Source: Polaromonas sp. YR568 (GTDB taxonomy: Bacteria > Pseudomonadota > Gammaproteobacteria > Burkholderiales > Burkholderiaceae_C). From it: a DNA stretch of 64,000 nucleotides. Shown one piece after another: positions 37,661 to 47,338 of this stretch. Location: the NCBI RefSeq assembly GCF_900116715.1, contig NZ_FPBM01000006.1, positions 243,686-307,685 of the forward strand, read 5' to 3'. The notes below the pieces were generated by a model. It made no database searches. It saw only the letters and a list, made by a program, of their open reading frames with translations, and had not been told where the DNA came from. The stretch's first letter is position 1. Every line of letters begins with the position of its first letter. A program made the translations under genes and the position numbers.

Positions 37661-38638
37661 ATGACCCGTTACTCACGAATCACCGGCACCGGCAGCTATT
37701 TGCCGCCGCGCCGACTGACCAACGCCGAACTGGCTGCCGACCTGGCTACCCGGGGCGTTGAAACCTCTGACGAATGGATTGTGGAGCGCACCGGCATCCG
37801 GGCCCGCCACTTTGCGGCCCCCGACGTGACCAGCAGCGACCTGGGCGTGGAGGCGGCCAAAAATGCCTTGCAGGCCGCAGGCCTCCAGGCTTCCGACATC
37901 GACCTCATCATTGTTGCGACCTCAACGCCGGACATGGTGTTTCCGTCCGCCGCCTGCATTTTGCAGAACAAGCTGGGTATCGCGGGTTGTGCAGCCTTTG
38001 ATGTGCAGGCCGTCTGCAGCGGGTTTGTCTATGCCCTGACCGTGGCCGACGCCATGATCAGGACTGGCTCGGCCAGCAAGGCGCTGGTGATTGGCGCCGA
38101 AGTGTTCTCCCGCATTCTCGATTTTTCGGACCGTACCACCTGCGTGCTGTTCGGCGACGGCGCTGGCGCCGTGGTGCTGGAGGCATCGGACACGCCGGGC
38201 ATCCTCGCCAGCGACCTGCATGCCGACGGCAAGCACGTCGGCATCCTGTGTGTGCCGGGCAATGTGTCGGGTGGCCAGATTCTGGGAGACCCGCTCCTCA
38301 AGATGGACGGTCAAGCTGTTTTCAAGCTGGCTGTTGGCGTGCTGGAAAGCGCCGCCCGCGCCACGCTGGCCAAGGCCAACCTTACCGACGCCGACATTGA
38401 CTGGCTGATCCCGCACCAGGCCAATATCCGCATCATGCAGAGCACGGCCAAGAAACTGAAAATGCCGCTCGAAAAGTTGATCGTCACGGTCGACCAGCAT
38501 GGCAACACCTCTGCCGCATCGATCCCGTTGGCGCTGGATACGGCTGTGCGCGGCGGCAAGATCAAAAAGGGTGACACCCTGATGCTCGAAGGCGTGGGCG
38601 GCGGGTTCACCTGGGGTGCGGTGCTTCTCAAGTACTGA
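37661..38638 (+). CDS. fabH: 3-oxoacyl-ACP synthase III
   Basis: A 325-residue condensing enzyme that starts fatty-acid synthesis from acetyl-CoA and malonyl-ACP. The catalytic triad is visible: C119 in [13 protein letters not shown]252 in [10 protein letters not shown] and N282 in [14 protein letters not shown]. It is placed 3 bp after plsX. Normally fabD follows directly; here two unrelated genes intervene. Confidence 0.96.
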   Translation: MTRYSRITGTGSYLPPRRLTNAELAADLATRGVETSDEWIVERTGIRARHFAAPDVTSSDLGVEAAKNALQAAGLQASDIDLIIVATSTPDMVFPSAACILQNKLGIAGCAAFDVQAVCSGFVYALTVADAMIRTGSASKALVIGAEVFSRILDFSDRTTCVLFGDGAGAVVLEASDTPGILASDLHADGKHVGILCVPGNVSGGQILGDPLLKMDGQAVFKLAVGVLESAARATLAKANLTDADIDWLIPHQANIRIMQSTAKKLKMPLEKLIVTVDQHGNTSAASIPLALDTAVRGGKIKKGDTLMLEGVGGGFTWGAVLLKY

Positions 38639-38683
38639 GATGGCTCGCACCCATCTGCCAGGCTTTCACAGACAGGTGGGCAT

Positions 38684-40045
38684 TTGAACTTCAAACCATC
38701 CGGTGCGTGGGACCGCATTGCAGCTGCCGTGCTGGTGGTCGCCTTTGCCCTGGCCGGATGGAAAATCCTGCAGCGCGCGCCGGCTTCTCCCTTTGCGGTG
38801 CAGTCTGCCAGCCCCTTGGCTGAAGCCCCCAAGCCTCCACCACGCGTGGGTTTGCCATCGCAACAGCTTTCACCCGACGGCCGTTTCCGGTTTGACGCCC
38901 AGTTTGTTTCTTCCTCTCCTGGCCAGGCCGTGCATGCGGCCTCCCTTGTGGAGTTGAACGATGGCCGCTTGCGGGCTGTCTGGTTCTCCGGTTCGCGTGA
39001 AGGCGCCAGGGACGTCACCATACAGACCTCTGTCATGGATCCCGCCAGCTTGCGCTGGAGCGCTGAAAGCACGCTGTTTGACCGGCAACAACTTCAGCAA
39101 GGCCTTTGGCGCTACGTCAAGAAGCTCGGCAACCCCGTCATCGCCCGTGCACCGGACGGGACACTCTGTATCTGGATGGTCAACGTGTCGCTGGGTGGGT
39201 GGGCCGGGAGCTCAATCACCTGGGCGCGATCAGTCGACGAAGGTGAGACCTGGAGTGCGCCGCGCCGCCTGGTGACGTCGCCTTTCCTCAATATCAGCAC
39301 CCTGGTCAAAGGGGCTCCGGTGAGTTTTCAGGACGGCCAGATTGGCTTGCCGGTCTATCACGAGTTCATCACGAAATTCGGAGAGATGGTGCGGATCAAC
39401 GCCCAGGGCCAGGTAGTCGACAAGATACGCATTCCCGGCAGCCAGACCAGCCTCCAGCCGGTTGTGCTGGTGAAGGGGCCTCAGGAGGCGGATGTCTACA
39501 TGCGTTCGGGCACCGCTACGGCGCTGATGGCTTCGCAGACGACTGATGCAGGCAAGACCTGGTCTTCTACCCATGCCAGCGCCTGGCCTAATCCCGATTC
39601 GGCGCTGGCTGGTGTTGTGACAAATGCCGGGACGCGTTGGCTGGCTTTGAATCCGGAGCCCCGCAATCGCGAAGTGCTGGCATTGCTTGCATCGGGCCCC
39701 GGCGCATCCTTTGATGGCGTCACGCCATGGATCGTGGAGTCTTCCGCGACCCCGCAGGTGCGCACTTCCCTTCAAGACTACGAGCGCTTGCTCACGCAAG
39801 AGCTCAAGGCCCGCGGCGCCAGTGAAGACCAGACTCGCGCTTACGTGGCCAGCGCCAGGCGGCAGCTGTGTGTTGAGCAGGTCTGTGCCCAGGAGTTTTC
39901 TTATCCCTACCTGCTGCAAAGCCGTGATGGCTACCTCCATCTCGTCTACACCTGGCACCGTACGCGGATCAAGCATGTCCGGCTTGATCCCCTTCAACCC
40001 TTTCAGGCCGCGCCAGCGGTAACAAGCCGTGTTGCCACCCCTTAA
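38684..40045 (+). CDS. Membrane-anchored sialidase-like (BNR/Asp-box) protein
   Basis: A 453-residue protein with an N-terminal hydrophobic anchor (about residues 10-28) and an extracytoplasmic beta-propeller. Two Asp-box motifs of the S-x-D-x-G-x-T-W type are present: SVDEGETW and TTDAGKTW. It resembles the BNR_2 sialidase-like family; whether it cleaves sialic acid cannot be decided, and many members have other glycan substrates. The start is TTG at 38684, behind AGGTGG; no ATG lies upstream of the anchor. It lies inside the fatty-acid cluster and overlaps the next gene. Confidence 0.75.
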   Translation: MNFKPSGAWDRIAAAVLVVAFALAGWKILQRAPASPFAVQSASPLAEAPKPPPRVGLPSQQLSPDGRFRFDAQFVSSSPGQAVHAASLVELNDGRLRAVWFSGSREGARDVTIQTSVMDPASLRWSAESTLFDRQQLQQGLWRYVKKLGNPVIARAPDGTLCIWMVNVSLGGWAGSSITWARSVDEGETWSAPRRLVTSPFLNISTLVKGAPVSFQDGQIGLPVYHEFITKFGEMVRINAQGQVVDKIRIPGSQTSLQPVVLVKGPQEADVYMRSGTATALMASQTTDAGKTWSSTHASAWPNPDSALAGVVTNAGTRWLALNPEPRNREVLALLASGPGASFDGVTPWIVESSATPQVRTSLQDYERLLTQELKARGASEDQTRAYVASARRQLCVEQVCAQEFSYPYLLQSRDGYLHLVYTWHRTRIKHVRLDPLQPFQAAPAVTSRVATP

Positions 40046-40670
40046 CGACCTGATGGCATTGCTGTGCATTGATCTGGTGCTGTGCGCCGGACTCTTGCGC
40101 TTGCTGGCCTGGCGCCACGGTGTAACGCTGTGGGCCAAATGGGCGACGGCGATATTTTTTGTGCTGATGTGGTGTCCGGTTGGGGCTGCACACCTGCCAC
40201 TGGTGGCCTATGTACGGGGCATTAGCTCTGACCTGAGTATTTCTCTGGTAGTCATCGCGTGCGTGGGCATCTATCAGCGTCTGTGTGGCGTTCGCCTTGT
40301 AAGTGATCGCGAACGAAATGCCATGAATCTGGTTTTTGCCGCTGGCGCCTTGCTGCTATATCCGTTTGCCCTGGGTTGGGGTGACTGGGATTCTTATCGT
40401 CTGGGTTGGGGCTCGACGGGCATGTGGGCCGTGCTTTTCATACTGTCATTGATGTGCTGGGGCAGGGGTTTGCGGTTGCTGCCGATGCTGATTGCCATTG
40501 GGCTGCTTGCGTGGGCTTCAGGTGTTCTTGAAAGCACCAATCTCTGGGACTATCTCATTGATCCGTGGCTCGCTGTGGGTGCAATTTTTCAATGTTTCAA
40601 GATGGCGGGCAGGCAACTGCTGGCGCGATTCAGGACTGCGCGCGGCGGAGCCGCTCCTTCGTTGTCTTGA
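40029..40670 (+). CDS. Polytopic membrane protein, unknown, partner of the sialidase-like gene
   Basis: A 213-residue protein with about six hydrophobic segments and the unusual motif YPFALGWGDWDSYRLGWGS between two of them. I do not recognise a family. Starting at GTG 40029 it overlaps the sialidase-like gene by 17 bp; ATG 40053 is an alternative just after that stop. The tight linkage suggests joint expression and function at the membrane, perhaps in cell-surface glycan handling, which is speculative. Confidence 0.62.
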   Translation: MLPPLNDLMALLCIDLVLCAGLLRLLAWRHGVTLWAKWATAIFFVLMWCPVGAAHLPLVAYVRGISSDLSISLVVIACVGIYQRLCGVRLVSDRERNAMNLVFAAGALLLYPFALGWGDWDSYRLGWGSTGMWAVLFILSLMCWGRGLRLLPMLIAIGLLAWASGVLESTNLWDYLIDPWLAVGAIFQCFKMAGRQLLARFRTARGGAAPSLS

Positions 40671-40796
40671 CTCGCAGTCTGCGCTGCAAGAAAAGTCCCG
40701 GTTCATGTTCTTAAAATGGCTGCAAATTTGAAATGACGATGCTTTTTTCAGCATCTGTTCTAGGCATCTGAATAGCTTGATCAATGGAGTAATCGT

Positions 40797-41747
40797 TTGA
40801 AATCTTTCGCTTTTGTTTTTCCCGGCCAGGGCTCGCAGTCGGTCGGCATGCTGGACGCCTGGGGCGACCACCCGGTGATTGCCCAGACCCTGGCGGAAGC
40901 CTCGGATGCGTTGGGCGAGGACGTCGGCCAGCTCATCAAGGAAGGCCCTAAAGAAACGCTGGCCCTGACCACCAACACGCAACCCGTGATGCTGGTCGCG
41001 GGTGTCGCCGCCTATCGTGCGTGGATAGCAGAGACGGGTGCCGCACCCGCTGCCGTGGCAGGGCACTCTCTGGGTGAGTATTCGGCGCTGGTTGCTTCGG
41101 GCGTGCTCAGCCTGGCACAGGCCGCACCACTGGTGCGTTTTCGGGCGCAGGCCATGCAGGACGCTGTGCCTGTCGGTGTAGGCGCCATGGCCGCCATCCT
41201 CGGGATGGAGGCTGCCAAGGTCATTGAAGGTTGCGCCGAGGCGGCGCGCAGCTTCGGGCCGAACACTTCTGAAGTCGTGGAGGCTGTCAACTTCAATGAC
41301 CCCATGCAGACCGTCATTGCGGGCAGCAAGGCCGCGGTCGAGAAGGCTTGCGAAGTCCTCAAGGCCAATGGCGCCAAGCGTGCCTTGTCTTTGCCGGTGT
41401 CGGCGCCATTTCATTCGAGCCTGATGAAGCCCGCAGCCGAGAAGTTGCGTGAGAAGCTGGCAGGCGTCGATTTCGCGGCGCCCAAGATTCCAGTCATCAA
41501 CAACATCGAAGTGGCCGTCGAGACTGATGCCGACCGTATCCGCGCTGCGCTGTATGGGCAGGCTTTCGGCCCTGTGCGCTGGGTGGAGTGTGTCCAGGCC
41601 ATCAAGGCGCGCGGCCTCACGACGCTGGTCGAATGCGGCCCGGGCAAGGTCCTGGCCGGCATGGCCAAAAGAATCGATCCCGAACTGACGGGAGTTCCCC
41701 TATTTGATCCCGCCTCACTGGCGGAAGTGAAGGAGTTGCTGGCATGA
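40797..41747 (+). CDS. fabD: Malonyl-CoA:ACP transacylase
   Basis: A 316-residue enzyme that transfers malonyl from CoA to ACP. The nucleophile elbow GHSLGEYSA holds S91, and the catalytic His lies in SAPFHSSLM. FVFPGQGSQSVGM at the start is typical. The start codon is TTG at 40797, with GGAG about 10 bp upstream. It overlaps fabG by ATGA. Confidence 0.95.
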   Translation: MKSFAFVFPGQGSQSVGMLDAWGDHPVIAQTLAEASDALGEDVGQLIKEGPKETLALTTNTQPVMLVAGVAAYRAWIAETGAAPAAVAGHSLGEYSALVASGVLSLAQAAPLVRFRAQAMQDAVPVGVGAMAAILGMEAAKVIEGCAEAARSFGPNTSEVVEAVNFNDPMQTVIAGSKAAVEKACEVLKANGAKRALSLPVSAPFHSSLMKPAAEKLREKLAGVDFAAPKIPVINNIEVAVETDADRIRAALYGQAFGPVRWVECVQAIKARGLTTLVECGPGKVLAGMAKRIDPELTGVPLFDPASLAEVKELLA

Positions 41748-42490
41748 GCGAAGTCAAGTTTGAAGGGCAGGTGGCATTGGTCACGGGTGCGTCGCGCGGT
41801 ATCGGTGCGGCCATCGCGCTGGAGCTGGCCCACAAAGGCCTGAAGGTGATCGGTACGGCCACCACCGACGAAGGTGCGGCAAAAATCAGCCAGGCGCTGT
41901 CAGCGTTTCCGGGCTGCGCCGGAAAAAACCTGAACGTGAATGATGTGGCTGCAGCCGAAGCGTTGATTGAAGCCATCGTCAAAGAGCACGGCGGCTTGCA
42001 GGTGCTGGTGAACAACGCGGGGATCACCCGTGACATGCTGGCCATGCGCCTGAAGGACGATGACTGGGATGCGGTGCTCGACACCAATCTGAAGGCCGTG
42101 TTTCGCATGAGTCGGGCGGTGATGCGCACCATGATGAAGCAGCGCTATGGCCGGATCATCAGCATCACCTCCGTGGTGGGCGCATCCGGCAATGCCGGGC
42201 AGTCCAATTACGCCGCCGCCAAGGCCGGTGTCGCCGGCATGACGCGCGCACTGGCCCGGGAGCTGGGATCGCGCAATATCACGGTCAATTGTGTAGCGCC
42301 TGGCTTTATTGAGACCGACATGACGGCCGGATTGCCCGAAGAGCAGCAAAAAGCGCTTTTGGGGCAGATTCCGCTGGGACACCTCGGCAAACCGCAAGAT
42401 ATCGCGCATGCCGTGGCTTTTGTTGCCAGCCCCCAGGCCGCCTACATCACCGGCCAGGAGATTCACGTCAACGGCGGCATGTATATGTAA
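41744..42490 (+). CDS. fabG: 3-oxoacyl-ACP reductase
   Basis: A 248-residue short-chain dehydrogenase that reduces 3-oxoacyl-ACP with NADPH. The Rossmann motif TGASRGIGAA is near the N-terminus, NNAG follows, and the catalytic S, Y and K occur in the ITSVVGASGNAGQSNYAAAKAG region. The C-terminus INGGMYM-like ending (VNGGMYM) is typical. It is coupled to fabD by a 4-bp overlap; acpP follows after 158 bp. Confidence 0.95.
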   Translation: MSEVKFEGQVALVTGASRGIGAAIALELAHKGLKVIGTATTDEGAAKISQALSAFPGCAGKNLNVNDVAAAEALIEAIVKEHGGLQVLVNNAGITRDMLAMRLKDDDWDAVLDTNLKAVFRMSRAVMRTMMKQRYGRIISITSVVGASGNAGQSNYAAAKAGVAGMTRALARELGSRNITVNCVAPGFIETDMTAGLPEEQQKALLGQIPLGHLGKPQDIAHAVAFVASPQAAYITGQEIHVNGGMYM

Positions 42491-42591
42491 GCCACGGACG
42501 TTAAGCTTGCGGTTTCATGAAAACTGCAGGTTGACAGTGGTAAAACACCAGAAATCGAAGCCGGTTTTTATCCGTCCGGCGCGGTGCTTAG

Positions 42592-42948
<357 letters not shown>

Positions 42949-42969
42949 GCCCCTTCTCAGGATTTCTGA

Positions 42970-44214
42970 ATGAGCCGTCGTCGTGTCGTCGTGACAGGTC
43001 TGGGTTGCGTCAGCCCGGTAGGTAATACCGTGGCCGAGTCCTGGACCAACCTGGTTGCCGGTGTGCCCGGCATCGATCTGATCACGCAATTTGATCCCGC
43101 CAACTTTGCCTGCAAATTTGCCGGTGAGGTCAAGGGATTCAAGATCGGGGACTACATCCCCGAAAAAGAAGCGCGGCACATGGATCGTTTTATCCACCTT
43201 GGATTGGCCGCGGCGTGCCAGGCGGTGGCCGACAGCGGCCTGCCGACCGGTGAGGCGCTGGGCGACGAGATGGCGACGCGCATTGGCTGCAATATTGGTT
43301 CAGGCATCGGCGGCTTGCCGATGATTGAAGACATGCACTCGGAGCTGGTCAATCGCGGCCCGCGCCGGGTTTCTCCGTTTTTTGTGCCTGCTTCGATCAT
43401 CAACATGATCTCCGGTCATGTGTCCATCAAGTTCGGCTTTAAGGGCCCCAACATTGCCGTCGTGACGGCATGCACAACCGGGCTCCATGCGATCGGCCTG
43501 TCGGCACGCATGATCGAATACGGCGACTGCGATGTCATGATCGCCGGCGGGGCGGAATCCTGTGTTTCTCCTTTGGGTATTGGCGGCTTCGCGGCAGCCC
43601 GTGCCCTTTCCACCCGCAATGACGACCCCAAAACAGCTTCGCGTCCCTGGGACAAGGACCGCGACGGTTTTGTGCTGGGCGAAGGCGGCGGCGTGCTGGT
43701 GCTCGAAGAGTACGAACACGCCAAGGCGCGCGGCGCCAAAATTTACGCCGAGCTGACCGGCTTCGGCATGAGCGCCGACGCGTACCATATGACCGCACCA
43801 GACGTGGACGGCCCGCGCCGTTCCATGGCCATGGCGCTGAAGAATGCCGGCGTCAATGCTGATGAAGTGCAGTACCTGAATGCGCATGGCACTTCGACAC
43901 CGCTGGGCGACCTGAACGAAACAAACGCCATCAAGGCTGCATTTGGCGACCACGCCAAAAAGCTGGTGGTAAGTTCCACCAAGTCCATGACGGGCCATTT
44001 GCTGGGCGGGGCTGGCGGCATCGAATCGGTGTTTACCGTGCTGGCGCTGCATCACCAGAAGATTCCCCCCACCATCAATATCTTCAACCAGGACCCCGAG
44101 TGCGACCTGGACTATTGCGCCAATACCGCCCGTGATGCCAAGATTGAGGTTGCAGTCAAAAACAACTTTGGGTTCGGCGGCACCAACGGTACCCTGGTGT
44201 TCAAGCGCGTCTGA
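42970..44214 (+). CDS. fabF: 3-oxoacyl-ACP synthase II
   Basis: A 414-residue elongating condensing enzyme. Catalytic C168 is in [13 protein letters not shown], and the two histidines occur in [11 protein letters not shown] and [12 protein letters not shown]. The [11 protein letters not shown] ending is typical. It is the last fab gene of the cluster; the YgfX-like gene and rpoE follow closely on the same strand. Confidence 0.96.
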   Translation: MSRRRVVVTGLGCVSPVGNTVAESWTNLVAGVPGIDLITQFDPANFACKFAGEVKGFKIGDYIPEKEARHMDRFIHLGLAAACQAVADSGLPTGEALGDEMATRIGCNIGSGIGGLPMIEDMHSELVNRGPRRVSPFFVPASIINMISGHVSIKFGFKGPNIAVVTACTTGLHAIGLSARMIEYGDCDVMIAGGAESCVSPLGIGGFAAARALSTRNDDPKTASRPWDKDRDGFVLGEGGGVLVLEEYEHAKARGAKIYAELTGFGMSADAYHMTAPDVDGPRRSMAMALKNAGVNADEVQYLNAHGTSTPLGDLNETNAIKAAFGDHAKKLVVSSTKSMTGHLLGGAGGIESVFTVLALHHQKIPPTINIFNQDPECDLDYCANTARDAKIEVAVKNNFGFGGTNGTLVFKRV

Positions 44215-44249
44215 TTTCCCGCTTCCAGCCTAGTTCAGCCCAGACTATC

Positions 44250-44795
44250 TTGACTTTGCACAACGCCCCGCCGGTTGTTTATCCGCTGGGGCGTTCGCGT
44301 TTTCTGGGCGCATTGTTGCTGGGTTTATGGCTTCTGGGCCTCGTTGCGCTGCTGCTTTGGTACTTCCAGGGTGCTGCGCAACCGGATTGGCGAATCGCAT
44401 TGATGGGCTCCTCCCTTTTGGGGGCGGGTGTTGCGGCGGGCCTTGCCTGGCAGCGCGCTCCAGTCGGCCGGTTGGCCTGGGACGGCGAAATCTGGCGCTG
44501 GGAAGGCCCGGCTTATCAGGCTGGCATCGTTGAGTACGAGCTCAGCGTGCTCGGCGATTTTCAACAATTGCTACTGCTTCGGCTCGAAAACCCCGATCAC
44601 CCCAGTTTGTGGCTGTGGGTTGAGCGGCGCGCCATGCCGCAGCGTTGGCTGGATTTGCGCCGGGCGGTGTATTCGCCGCGCAAATTGCCTTCGTCGCCGT
44701 GGCAGCATGACTTGTTGCATCCGGAACCATTGCCGGCTGTGGCAGTATCGGGGGCTGTGCAGTCTGTAGATGCAGCTACGCAAAAAAATCCATGA
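44250..44795 (+). CDS. YgfX-like two-span membrane protein
   Basis: A 181-residue protein with two adjacent membrane segments (about residues 18-39 and 47-66) and a C-terminal domain with LAWDGEIWRWEG and LLRLENPDHPSLWLWVERRAMPQRWLDLRRAVYS. The layout resembles YgfX/CptA-type proteins; the match is by pattern, not by search. The start appears to be TTG at 44250. Its stop overlaps the rpoE ATG (ATGA), so it is translationally tied to the sigma factor. Confidence 0.68.
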   Translation: MTLHNAPPVVYPLGRSRFLGALLLGLWLLGLVALLLWYFQGAAQPDWRIALMGSSLLGAGVAAGLAWQRAPVGRLAWDGEIWRWEGPAYQAGIVEYELSVLGDFQQLLLLRLENPDHPSLWLWVERRAMPQRWLDLRRAVYSPRKLPSSPWQHDLLHPEPLPAVAVSGAVQSVDAATQKNP

Positions 44796-45436
44796 GTGTC
44801 GACCTGCCACCTTTGTCAGCCGAAAAAGCGAACGACAGCGACGCCATGCTGGTCGAGCGCACGGTTGCGGGCGACCAGAAAGCCTATGAATTGCTGGTCA
44901 TCAAATACCAGCGGCGCATACAGCGCCTGATAGGCCGCATGGTCCGCGACGTGGACCTGGTGGAAGACATCGCCCAGGAGACGTTTATCCGGGCCTACAG
45001 GGCGCTGGCGCAGTTCAGGGGCGAGGCCCAGTTCTACACCTGGCTGTACCGGATCGCTGTAAACACCGCGAAAAAAGCCCTGATGGACCTCAAACGGGAC
45101 CCGACGGTCTCCGAAAACGCCTTCAAATCCGGCCAAAGCGACGAAAACGATGAAACTTCCCCGCTGGAAAACGAACTAACAAGCTCGGAAACGCCGGAAG
45201 CTGTGTTGGCCAGCAAGGAAATCGCCGAGATCATCAATGCGGCCATGGAGGCCTTGCCGGAGGAGCTCCGCCAGGCCATCACCCTGCGTGAAATAGAAGG
45301 GCTGAGCTATGAAGAGATATCGGAAGCCATGGATTGCCCCATAGGCACCGTGCGGTCCCGGATTTTCAGGGCGCGCGAAGCGATTTCCCAGAAGGTCAAG
45401 CCCTTGCTCGAAAACCAGAGTGGCAAGCGCTGGTAA
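44792..45436 (+). CDS. rpoE: ECF RNA polymerase sigma factor, RpoE/AlgU type
   Basis: A 214-residue group 4 sigma factor for envelope stress. Region 2 (about residues 29-95) includes DLVEDIAQETFIRAYRALAQFRG and TWLYRIAVNTAKKAL; region 4 (about 150-205) includes EEISEAMDCPIGTVRSRIFRAREAI. A Glu/Ser-rich linker separates them. It is followed by rseA, rseB and mucD homologues, the standard sigma-E control set, in which RseA holds the factor at the membrane. Confidence 0.95.
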   Translation: MSVDLPPLSAEKANDSDAMLVERTVAGDQKAYELLVIKYQRRIQRLIGRMVRDVDLVEDIAQETFIRAYRALAQFRGEAQFYTWLYRIAVNTAKKALMDLKRDPTVSENAFKSGQSDENDETSPLENELTSSETPEAVLASKEIAEIINAAMEALPEELRQAITLREIEGLSYEEISEAMDCPIGTVRSRIFRAREAISQKVKPLLENQSGKRW

Positions 45437-45465
45437 GCGGCACCCCAGAAGCGCAGGAGCCATCC

Positions 45466-45537
45466 ATGAACCCACAAGTGCGACCCGGTATTTTCAGCCT
45501 CCTTAAACAGCAGCCTTGCTGCCCACGAACATCATGA
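45466..45537 (+). CDS. Possible 23-aa leader peptide between rpoE and rseA
   Basis: The ATG at 45466 has a better ribosome site (GCAGGAG, 7 bp spacing) than rseA itself. The frame runs 23 codons, includes a Cys-Cys pair near the end, and stops at TGA 45535-45537, overlapping the rseA ATG at 45534 as ATGA. It would couple rseA translation to the leader. It could also be a chance frame, since the sequence resembles no known peptide. Confidence 0.45.
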   Translation: MNPQVRPGIFSLLKQQPCCPRTS

Positions 45538-46166
45538 AACCGTCCATGCAAACCAGCGAACTCATCTCAGCCTTGGCCGATGGCCAATTGGGTGGAGAGG
45601 ACTTTGCGGCCGCGCTCCACGCTTGCGGGCAGGATGACTCGGCCATCGACAGCTGGGACACCTACCACCTGATCGGTGATGCACTGCGTTCCTCCGCCTC
45701 ACCGGTACTGGGCGCGGATAAGGCATTTCTCGCGCGCCTGAACCAGCGCCTTGCCGGGGAGTCCATGGCCGTTGCTGGCCCGGTTCCCGTGGGCAATCCC
45801 GCCGGCTCCTCCGCTGACGTGGTGCATGTTCCTGTTGTGGATGCTGCCCCACGCCATGGTGCGGCAGCCAATGACGCCGATTTCCGCTGGAAGCTGGTGG
45901 CAGGGTTCGCTTCGCTGGCAGCGGTGTCTGCCATCGCATGGAACGCCGCCGGCCTGCTGACACCCGCCGCAGCCCCGCAATTGGCCCAGGCGCCGGTTTC
46001 CCAGCAGGTGGTGGTGGCTTCACCGCAAGGTCCTGTCGTGCGTGACGCACGCCTTGAAGAGTTGCTCGCCGCGCACAAGCAGCTGGGCGGTACTTCGGCC
46101 TTGCAGGAGCCTTCGGGTTTCTTGCGAAACGCCACATTTGAGACCCCGCGCAATGCCGGGCGCTGA
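45534..46166 (+). CDS. rseA: Anti-sigma-E factor RseA/MucA-like
   Basis: A 210-residue inner-membrane regulator. The N-terminal part (TSELISALADGQLGGEDF and DSWDTYHLIGDALRSS) matches the cytoplasmic RseA domain that binds RpoE. One membrane segment follows at about residues 115-137 (WKLVAGFASLAAVSAIAWNAAG), then a periplasmic tail. The start could also be ATG 45546; I chose 45534 because of the ATGA overlap with the leader frame. RseA is degraded stepwise in envelope stress, releasing RpoE. Confidence 0.85.
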   Translation: MKPSMQTSELISALADGQLGGEDFAAALHACGQDDSAIDSWDTYHLIGDALRSSASPVLGADKAFLARLNQRLAGESMAVAGPVPVGNPAGSSADVVHVPVVDAAPRHGAAANDADFRWKLVAGFASLAAVSAIAWNAAGLLTPAAAPQLAQAPVSQQVVVASPQGPVVRDARLEELLAAHKQLGGTSALQEPSGFLRNATFETPRNAGR

Positions 46167-46202
46167 GTCGGCACAAGATTGCAGCAGGCGCGCCGCAGCA
46201 TC

Positions 46203-47231
46203 ATGAACTTCAAGATTTTTCGCCTTCTAGCCCTTGCAGGGTGTGCGCTGCCTGCTACGAATTATGTAGCGGCGCAGGCGTCGCCACCGGCCGTTGCCGC
46301 CACGCCGGCAGAGTCACGAAGCATCAACGACTGGCTGATGCGCATGCACGAGGCGTCCAGAAAGCGTTCGTATATCGGCACCTTTGTCGTTTCGTCAGGT
46401 GGCGCCATGTCCAGCGCCAAGATCTGGCATGTCTGTGAGGGCGATCAGCAAATGGAGCGTGTTGAGACGCTCACCGGCGCCCCCCGGTCTATCTTCCGGC
46501 ACAACGACCAGGTGGTGACTTTCATGCCGGATCACAAAGTGGTCCGAAGCGAGAAGCGTGAATCGCTGGGCATGTTCCCTCAGCTGCTGCAATCCACCGA
46601 CAGCCGCATTGCTGACTATTACAAAGTCCGGCAAGAAGGTACCGAGCGTGTGGCCGGTGTCGAGGCCGATATCGTGGTGCTGGTGCCCAAGGACCAGATG
46701 CGGTTTGGCTACCGCGTCTGGACCGAGCAGAAAAAAGGGCTTGTCGTGAAGCTGCAAACGCTGGACACCGACGGCAAGGTGCTTGAGCAGGCTGCGTTTT
46801 CCGAGCTGCAGCTCGACGCCCCGGTCAAGATGGACAAGCTCCTTCACATGATGGGCAAGGTTGATGGCTACCGCGTTGAAAAACCGGTGCTGGTCAAGAC
46901 CACGGCAAGCGCCGAAGGCTGGGTGCTGAAGGCCCCGGTGGCAGGATTCAAGCCCATGAGCTGCTACAAGCGGCCGGTGGTTGCCGCGAGTTCGGCTGCC
47001 CCCGTGGCTGGCGAGGAGCCTCTGCAATGGATTTTCTCGGACGGCCTGGCATCGGTATCCCTCTTTGTGGAGCCATTTGACCGGCAGCGCCATGACAAGG
47101 AGTCCAGCCTGTCGATGGGAGCGACGCAGACCATCACCCGGCAACTGGATGCCTACTGGGTCACCGTCATGGGTGAAGTCCCGATGTCGACCCTGAAGCT
47201 CTTTGCCAACGGCCTGGAACGCAAGAAATAA
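46203..47231 (+). CDS. rseB: RseB/MucB-like periplasmic regulator
   Basis: A 342-residue periplasmic protein with signal peptide (residues 1-25, ending VAAQA). The large lipoprotein-fold domain (RSYIGTFVVSSGG, RVETLTGAPRSIFRHNDQV) and the smaller C-terminal domain match MucB/RseB, which protects RseA from cleavage and senses lipid or LPS intermediates. The ATG at 46203 gives a normal signal peptide, unlike an upstream TTG. It lies 36 bp after rseA and before the protease gene mucD. Confidence 0.9.
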   Translation: MNFKIFRLLALAGCALPATNYVAAQASPPAVAATPAESRSINDWLMRMHEASRKRSYIGTFVVSSGGAMSSAKIWHVCEGDQQMERVETLTGAPRSIFRHNDQVVTFMPDHKVVRSEKRESLGMFPQLLQSTDSRIADYYKVRQEGTERVAGVEADIVVLVPKDQMRFGYRVWTEQKKGLVVKLQTLDTDGKVLEQAAFSELQLDAPVKMDKLLHMMGKVDGYRVEKPVLVKTTASAEGWVLKAPVAGFKPMSCYKRPVVAASSAAPVAGEEPLQWIFSDGLASVSLFVEPFDRQRHDKESSLSMGATQTITRQLDAYWVTVMGEVPMSTLKLFANGLERKK

Positions 47232-47338
47232 TACGAACTCAGGCCGGCTCCGCTACGCGAGGGCGGCAGTCCCCGCAACCGGGCGGCTGGGCTGAACCGG
47301 ATGGCCTGATGACCCATACTTTTATGACGAGGTTGACG

